The notes under the pieces were generated by a model, which saw only the letters and a program-made list of their open reading frames with translations, did not search any database and was not told the origin of the DNA. Made by a program: the position numbers and the translations under genes. A stretch of DNA of 64,000 nucleotides from Oegoconia quadripuncta (Eukaryota > Arthropoda > Insecta > Lepidoptera > Autostichidae): assembly GCA_949316235.1 (NCBI GenBank), contig OX438741.1, forward strand, positions 13,021,124-13,085,123. The letters run 5' to 3'. Below, in pieces: positions 35,801 to 44,800 of the stretch (position 1 is its first letter; every line of letters begins with the position of its first letter).

Positions 35801-38800
35801 CAAGGACGTATAGTCTATCGCTATAGCTTCAAGTTAGGCGGTGGAACCCCTGGGCCGTCTGGCTTCCGCCACGTAAAACTAATTGAACAAACCCATCTCT
35901 TTCCATGGGTGTCACAGAACGGACTTTACACCAAAAAACATTTAAAGACTCGTACAGTCAGCTGCAGCTAAAAGTATACCCTCATCTATTGCATTATATC
36001 TTGCAAAGAAAATCATTCGTGCACTCGTGGCGGAGCCTCATGCGTTATTCGTTTGCGGTTAGCGAAGTTAAGCAATGTCTGGCTGATTCCTTGGATGGAT
36101 GACCACCAGTGGCATTTTAATACGAGGGTTTCCATGCTTCGGAGGGCACGTTAAATAGTTGGTTCCGGTTTCAATTGAAGGCTGTCGTTAAACCAAGTCG
36201 GCGGACTACAGAAGCGGCTTAAAAACACTGACTGTCAGATGGTCACTAGTCTGACAGATATCCACTGTGCCCGCGTGGTGGATTATAATCCATACCCTCG
36301 CTTAGTGAGCGGGGATTTTGCACCAATAATGGAGACGTGTAAGGATGTTGATGAAGAAAATCAAGCGGGTACGTAAAACAGCTTGCATGAGTACTGTCAG
36401 GACATAAAATTTTGATAGCCATAGCTTCTTTTGCCTTGCACGAATTAACACAATAGATCTAGCGCGTTAGGGGTATACCTTTAGCTGCAGCTGACTGTAC
36501 GTTTCACCGGGCCTTGTTTACTGGTGTTTTATTTAGGTTTGACTCTACCTTAAATAACTCTGCCTTAATGGTGTATTATTTTATACTTATTTATTTAGGG
36601 AGTCGAGCTTCACTTGACTCTCTCCCCCCATAGGGTTAGCCGCTTTGGCTTTTTGCGTCACATTAGCTACACTCCCATTTGCTGGGGGGGGGAGTGGGAC
36701 TTTCTTTCTTTCCTACTTTTTCACCCTTAAATTCTTTCTTTAATTAGTGTGAGGTCCAAGGTAGCAATAGAGTCACGTATTGCACCGTCTACCTTCAGTA
36801 GGCGCCGTGCAGAGTATCACTATTGATCCTGGCTTATAGGAGTTCCAGTGGGAGGAGAGCGGAGGTGGGATCTACCTTAAATAGGTTTTAAATCAATTAA
36901 GCGGTTTTAGTGTTTCATTTTAGCTCTTACCGACGACGCTGTCTCATATAACCACAAACTTCAAACGACGCCGAACCGAGCACTTTCTATCTGGATTAAA
37001 CCGGTTTATTGAGTTTTAGGTAGCGCTTTCATTTCGAACGCGCTCCGAACGAAACCTTTTCTAAAATTCGGTATAAACTTTTATTTATCCGTTTTTTTTT
37101 TTTTGACGACCTGTTTGGTGTAGTGGTGTAGCAACTCTGACCACTATACCAAAAGGTCGCGGGTTCGAATCCCGCAAGGGGCAAATGTTTGTATGATGAA
37201 TACGGACACGTGTACCCGAGTTATGGATGTTTTCATTTATAAGTATTTATTTACAAAAACAAATGTATTTCTGTAGTATATCAACCATCTGGTATCCACA
37301 ACACAAGCATACAGTTGCTTAAAATGGAACTAGATGGCGCTGTGTGTATGTCCAAGGATATTTATTTATTTATTTATCGGCATTTTCGAAATCGGTTACT
37401 TTAATATTTAATGCTGCTGTGTGGTTTCGGCACTCAAATAGAATAGAACCAACCCGTCTCTTCCCGTGGGTGTCGTGCGACTAAGGGACTTTTCATCGAA
37501 GAACGTCTATAGAATTGCACGTTTTAACGGCGATGGGCTCACCCCCTGTCACGTGTCATTTCAGTATATATCATAAGGTGAAACGTGAATGTTGTTTCAA
37601 TCATTAAACTTTTAATGTTTGGAACACCCAAGCACTTGTGTTTGGGATATCGCTGACCACCTCATTTGGGATAAAGGTCGTAACGTTATGTACCTATGTG
37701 TGGGAACACAGCTGATGCGTAAGCGCTCCCGTCCGCCCCGCGCTTGACATGATACTTGTCACGCACTCATAAGTCCGTTTTGTATGGATAATTACTCTAT
37801 GTAACCCTATATAATCTGGGGCCTATTTAATCCGAAAATATAGTCTCACGGACAAGCATGTTATAGAAATAAAAGAAATAAAAATTGTTTATTTTCTCAC
37901 CACAAATGACGCTTTACAAACTGATTTTAGGACTAGGTAATACAAAGAACACATTTGTGGGAAGACTGGTACCTGAAAAGAAAGAACCAGAATTACAGGT
38001 CACCAGGCCCAGCTATGGACATAGTGTATTAGAGCAGAGATATGGTGATTGAGAAAGAAAGAAAGAAAGAAAGAAAAGAAAGAAAGAAAACAGTTTATTC
38101 GGCACTAGTGGGCACACACTAAATGTACAAAACAAACTTAACAAATAAAACAATACACAGAACAAATTACAAAACATATAAAGATAAACATAATAAATGT
38201 TACAAAACATAAGACCTGGTTTTTGGAGTGGAATTGTAGTGTTGTGCACTGTTTTGCAACCCCTTTTGTGCACTATTACAAATTATAGCAATGTTAATAG
38301 CATTGTTGTGTTTCGGTTGTCGGAGATAATATAGCTAGTCCCCCAAATGTGTTGGGGTTTCCGGGTCAGTACGCTTCCACCTTCGACCTCATCTTCACTT
38401 AACATGAGGTGTGATTGAGGTCAAGTACGAACCCGTTGTGCATAAAAAAAAAGTTAACTTAAATCTATTCGTTTACTTTCTAATCCCGTAATACTGGAGT
38501 CATGAACGATCGCAACCTTACCTTAGAGTTCCGTAGTGCTATTTATAGACTTTCATAAATAAATACAACACGAACATTTCGTCAACGGAGTCAATTCGCC
38601 GCGCTCCATCAATAAACGTCTTCAAAGCGCAAGTCAAAGCGCACTTCATTCATTAAAAAAAAATCATCAATCATATTTTTTTTTTATTATAAAAATAAGT
38701 TAATTTAAGGAATTTGACTATTTTGTATGTAAATAATTGTCTGATTTTAATGTTCCGTGTATATTTTTTTGCATGTTATTTTTATATTTGTATGCCTATC

Positions 38801-41800
38801 GGCTGAACACGGCGCACAAATGCTTAATTGAAACATCTACTATTGTAAATCCTGTGTTTCACAAATAAATGATTGATTGATTGATTGATATAAATTTATG
38901 TGTGTTATTAGCTTGTATCTTTACCCTAAGGTTTGCCTGGATGAGATCGCTGTTAGCGATAAGGCCGCCTTTTTGTGCGATTAATGATGTACGCTGTATT
39001 CTTCATGCAGCTTTTGTTAATTGTGCAATAAAGACTATTTGATTAACTGATTGAACATCATTACATATTTGTTGTTAACATACATGCTGCCATTATCATA
39101 AAAATAATACCTACCTAATTTAAAATTTGAAAATAATACATAATATAATGGAGGCTATTTAATTGTTTAATATTGATTCATTCAATGTTACTGTTATTGT
39201 TTAGCGGATATAATTTATTCTGCTGTTTATTAAATTTCACGACTATTTTAACATGACTACCATATTTGTATACCAATTTGGCTGATCACAGAGATCATAT
39301 ATATTTTTTTTTTATATGACGAGGGCGGCAAACGAGCTTGCGGGTCCCTGATGGAAAGCAATCACCGCCGCCCATGGACACCCGCAACACCAAAAGGGTC
39401 ACAGATGCGTTGCCGGCCTTTATAAGTTAATGTATCATAACAACCTGTACACCTGTGTATCACAAATAAATAAATGATTGATTGATTGATTATGTAATGT
39501 TTAATGAACCTGGAGGTTTTATACTGTTTGATTTATTGTTGCAGTAAGGAAGCCTATCCATCGAGATATCACAAAAATTATCCTAATGCTTCACACCGTA
39601 ATGCTGTTATGTGGAAGCATTGTCTTCTTAGACCAGGAAAAAGCACTGATTCAATTGAAAATGGACCTGGACAGCGAGAAGACGTTGGTGATATGTTGTA
39701 TGCTTGCTGGTGGTGTGCTCTGTGTGGCTGTGACACAGTTTATCGACAGAAAAGTTAGTATTATTCTTGAAAATCTAATGTATGTCAAAAAATATAGCAT
39801 CATTTAGGAAAAATAGTGATAAACATGATGTCAATACAAGAAATAAAGATAAATTTGCAGGTCACACAAGTCGCCTCCGCAAAGTCAGTAATTCATTCAA
39901 AGGGTTATGTATTACGCTTTTTCAATAAGGTTCCAGTTGATATACAAAATCTTCCTCTCAATAAATTTAAAGATACTATAAAACAGGAACTTATTAACTA
40001 AGCATATTATATAAAATATCAGACTATTTAGATGATAATCATCCCTGGACATAATCAGATCGTTCGCATGCCAGGCTATTTCACAATTAATAATGAAATA
40101 TAAAAACCTTTTTGTAATATAACAACCTTTATGTAAAATCAAAGCCTGATTTTAAAAGAGCTATCCTTCGAGTTTCTTGCTTGTTCTTCTCAGGGGAAAT
40201 TGCATTTTGAACAAGCAGGAGCTTATAAAATGTAAAATTGACTGTTTTAAGTGAACTCTATGTACCTACAAAATAAATCATTTTTGACTTTGACTTTGAA
40301 AACCTCAAAAAGATCAAATAAGTATCAAAGATCCGCTTCCTTAAAATTTACATACACATTTATTCGTAGACTGCTCTACATTTTATCCCCTTGGGAGCGA
40401 TGAATACTCATTCCAAAGCACGAAAGGTAACCCTCTCTGAAACCAATGCGCGTTGACTTTTGTGAAGTTCGTCTGGTACTAGGGTGTTATTAGACCTGCA
40501 TTATCTGTGGTCGCATCGATCGCAGCGCAGGATCAATGATTTGACGCACTGTTTGGTGGGCATATGTTTGTATGATGACTATATATATATTTGGCTTTGA
40601 CTTTGACTTTATCAACCATCTGGTATGTGTGTATCTGCAAAAAAAAAAATAGGTCGATATGATGTACTGCAAAAAAATGCATCAGAATACTATAATAAAC
40701 GACCTGTTTGGTGTAGTGGTTAAAAATTCTGGTACTGGTACTGCTATAACAAAAGGTCGCAGGTTCGAATCCCGCTAGGGGCATTTGTTTGTATGATGAA
40801 TACAGACATAAGTTCTCGAGTTATGGATGTTTTTCATTTATTTATGTATTTATTTACAAAAAAAAATAGTGTAGTTTATTTTGTTGCTTAGTGTGGAACT
40901 AGATGACGCTGTGTGTACGTGCAAAGATATTTATTTATTAAATAATACAATAATAATATAATACTATATATAATAATAATTATGGAAACCAGATAGTTGA
41001 TATACGACACAAATACATTTTTTTTTGTAAATAAATACATACAGCGTGAATTTGAATTCGTGTAATTCCCATTAACTCGTGACGTCACTTTGATTACGAA
41101 CAACTTTCACCACAACCATAGTCGAATTCGGTCAAAAAATTTCCGATTACCCATACTAAGTAAACCATTCTGAAACCACCTTTAATATGGAATATCCATA
41201 AATTTTTCGCTGGTGATTCCACTCGTGATTAGGAACAACTATCCACCATAGCCGAATTCAGCCGAAAATTGTTGGACTTCCTTATTAAAGGTGGTTTCAG
41301 AATGGGTTACTTCATATGGGTAATCGAAAATATTTGATCGAATTCGACTATGGTTCCTTGGTGAAAGTTGTTCGTAATCAGGAGTGGCGTAACCAGTAAA
41401 CAGGAATTACACGAATTCAAATTCACCCTGTATATAAAAGATAAACATCGATAACTCAGGTACACATGTCCGTATTCATCATACAAACATATGCCCCTAT
41501 CGGGATTCGAACCCGCGACCTTTTGGTATAGCAGTCAGTGTTTCTAACCACTACACGTCAATTTTAAAACGCTGCATTTAAAAAAACATTTACAACGAGT
41601 GACATTCAATCAAATAAGAAACAGATTAATGAACACTACAGTTTAATTTCTTAATTTTCAGTTAAACATTTAGTTAATTATGAAAATAATAAATAAATGT
41701 CTTTGCACAAATACACAGCGCCATCTAGGTCCACATTAAGCATCTAGGCTTGTTTTATGGATACCGATGGTTGTTAAACTACACAAATACATTTTCTTTT

Positions 41801-44800
41801 GTAAATAAATACATGTATAAATGAAAAACATCCATAACTCGGGAACAGTCATGTCTGTATTCATCATTTTTTTTTTTTTTTTTTATGCATAACGGGTTGG
41901 TACTTGACCTCAATCACACCTGATGTTAAGTGAAGATGAGGTCGAAGATGGAAGCGTACTGACCCGGAAACCCCAACACATTTGGGGGACTGGCTATCTT
42001 ATCTCTGACAACCGGAACACGACAATGCTATTAACATTGCTGCTTGGCGGCAGATTTAGATAAGATGGTGGTAGCTAGCCAGGCGGACATTTAAAATGCC
42101 CTACCACCAACCAAACCGAGTACTTAAACATGTACCCCGCTGGGGATCGAACCCGCGACCTCGGAATCGTAAACCCAATGTTGTTTACATTGAGTCACGG
42201 AGGCGGTTAAAATATGCCCCTACATCATACAAACATATGCCCCTAGCGGGATTCGAACCCGCGACCATTTGGTATAGTAGCAGAGTTTCTAACCACTACA
42301 CCAAGCAGGTCGTCGAAAATTTATCGTAGTTTCAGCCCCTCGAGCGCGGAGCGTCATAATGCAATAACACCCAAACCTCGTCGTCGTCAAACGACTAGGA
42401 AATATTACAGAGCATAAAAGCTGCAACCCCCGCTTTATTAAATTAAGATTGTTGACACTAAATTCATTATATATAGGTACTTCAAACCAGAAAATTTGTT
42501 AGACAATACCAATATTTCTACCCTCAAGACGACGATCCTCCAATCCTCGACAAATAAACTAGAATTGTACCGGAATGCCCAATACATGCGAATAAAAATA
42601 TATAAAAAATTGTAAAAAAAAATTGATCGGTTGCCTGGCCTTACACGTCTCCATTATTGGGGCATAGTGCCCCGCTCACAGGGAGAAGGTATGTACCATA
42701 ATCCACGACGCGGGCCCAGTGGATATCTGTCAGACCAGTGACCATCTGACAGTCAGTGTTTTTAAGCCGCTTCTGCAGTCCACCGCCTTGATTTAATGAC
42801 AGCCTTCAATTGAAAACACCCATTTTTTTTATGCACAACGGGTTGGTACTTGACCTCAATCAGACCTGATTTTAAGTAAGGATGAGGTCGAAGGTGGAAG
42901 CGTACTCACCCGGAAATCCCAATATGACAACCGAAACAACAATGCTATTAACATTGCTGCTTGGCGGCAGATTTAGATAAGATGGTGGTAGCTACCCAGG
43001 CGGACATTTAAAATGCCCTACCACCAACCAAACCGAGTACTTAAACATGTACCCCGCTGGGGATCGAACCCGCGACCTCCGAATCGTAAACCCAATGATG
43101 TTTACATTGAGCCACGGAGGCGGTTAACCCGGACCGACAATTTAACATGCCCTCCGAAACACGGGAATACTCCCATTAAAATTTAATTACTTATTTAGGT
43201 GCGTGTATCCTACTGCTCTTAAACGGCGAAGGAAAACATAGTGAGGAAACCTGCATGCCTGAGAAACAAAAATTCAAAAGCTTGTGATGTCCACAACCCG
43301 CATTGGGCCAGCGTGGTGGACTATGGCCCATACTCCCTCTTATACGAGGGAAGGCCTATATCCCTGTAGTGGGATGTTTACGGGGTGATGATGATGATGA
43401 TACTGACGACCTTACAAATCTGACTGCTATACCAAAAGGTCGCGGGTTCGAATCCCGCTGAGGGCAAATGTCTGTATGATGAATACAGGCACGTGTCCCC
43501 GAGTTAAGGATGTTTTTCATTTATATGTATATGTATTTATTTACTTAGTGAGGAACTAGATGGCGCTGTGTGTACGTGCAAAAAGATATAAAAAAAGATA
43601 AGATATAAGATGTAAGCCTGTGTTCTAAAAGAATGAGACGCATGACTGATAATGCATGTTTTTTTTATTTCAGTACCTGCTAACCGTAGGCTTTGTAATC
43701 ATGGTGTTTTCGATGGGAGTGCTGGCTATTTACACGCAAGCGGATCTCACAGTGGCCACCAATAGGTGGTTGCCAGTTGTAGCTCTGGGAGTCCTGGTTT
43801 TCGCGTATGGAGCTGTGTGGGCTCTGCCCACTGTGATTGCTGTGGAGATGTTAAACTATGAGGTAACGTATTTCTTTTTTTAGTTTTTAATTTTTCCAGG
43901 CAACACGGCCCATAAAATATAAACCTACAATACAATAACAATGGTGTCGATTCGGATGTACACCAACTAAACTAAACTAACACCAGTTCTAAAGTAGTAC
44001 TGTCTCTTTCTCCCTGGAACAGTACGATGCGTAAATATGTGCTTATTTATGTATTTATGTACTTATTAGTATGTATTTATATTTATATTCAGTAAGGTTT
44101 TTTTATCTATCATATTTATTCATTTCCTCAGATTTCCATTGTGCACGTCTTTCCTGCCTCTTCCAGTCATATCTCTCTTTCGAAGGTGATGCTGGAAAAA
44201 TTTAATTGTAGAAATAAGCAGAACCTGTTGTGTCGTCTAGATGTTGTATCTGCATGTTTTTTTTCTTGTGTGCAATAAATGATAAATAAATAAATTAAAT
44301 TAAATGCGACGGCGCTACTCCAAAACAGGTTTTAATTTAGTTTAGTTTAGTTGGTGTACATCCGAATCGACACCATTACCATTTTAAATACTCTGTGGCT
44401 CAGCGGTTCGATTCCCAGGCAGGCCATGTACCAATGAGTTTTTAAATTTATTTTAATTACTTATGTGCATATATCCGACTGCTCTTAAACGGTGAAGGAG
44501 GAACATCGTGAGGAAACTTGCATGCTTGAGAAATAATTCTAAGACATGTGAAGTCCCCCAATCCGCATTGGGCCAAAGTGGTAGACTATGGCCCATACTT
44601 CCTTATTATATATACGAGGGAAGGCCTATATCCCTGCAGTGTGATGTTTATGGGCTGAGACGATGAGGAAATTGTTAGCAAATTGATTAATAAATAAGGC
44701 ATAAATTATTGAAATGCATCGATTACATATTGTTTATAAGTTTATATTATAAAAGTAATATTGAATTGAATAGGTAGGTAACCTACAAAAATTGTTAAAA

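Noticed and set aside
37130..37185. tRNA gene-like segments (A and B box, GGTTCGAATCCC) in several places
   Set aside because: All lie at the heads of long repeated units with A/T-rich tails and lack a complete cloverleaf with matching acceptor arms; they are SINE heads, not tRNA genes.
41042..41430. CRISPR-like or array structure
   Set aside because: The repeated units are inverted arms of a MITE; no regularly spaced direct repeats with unique spacers exist in the window.
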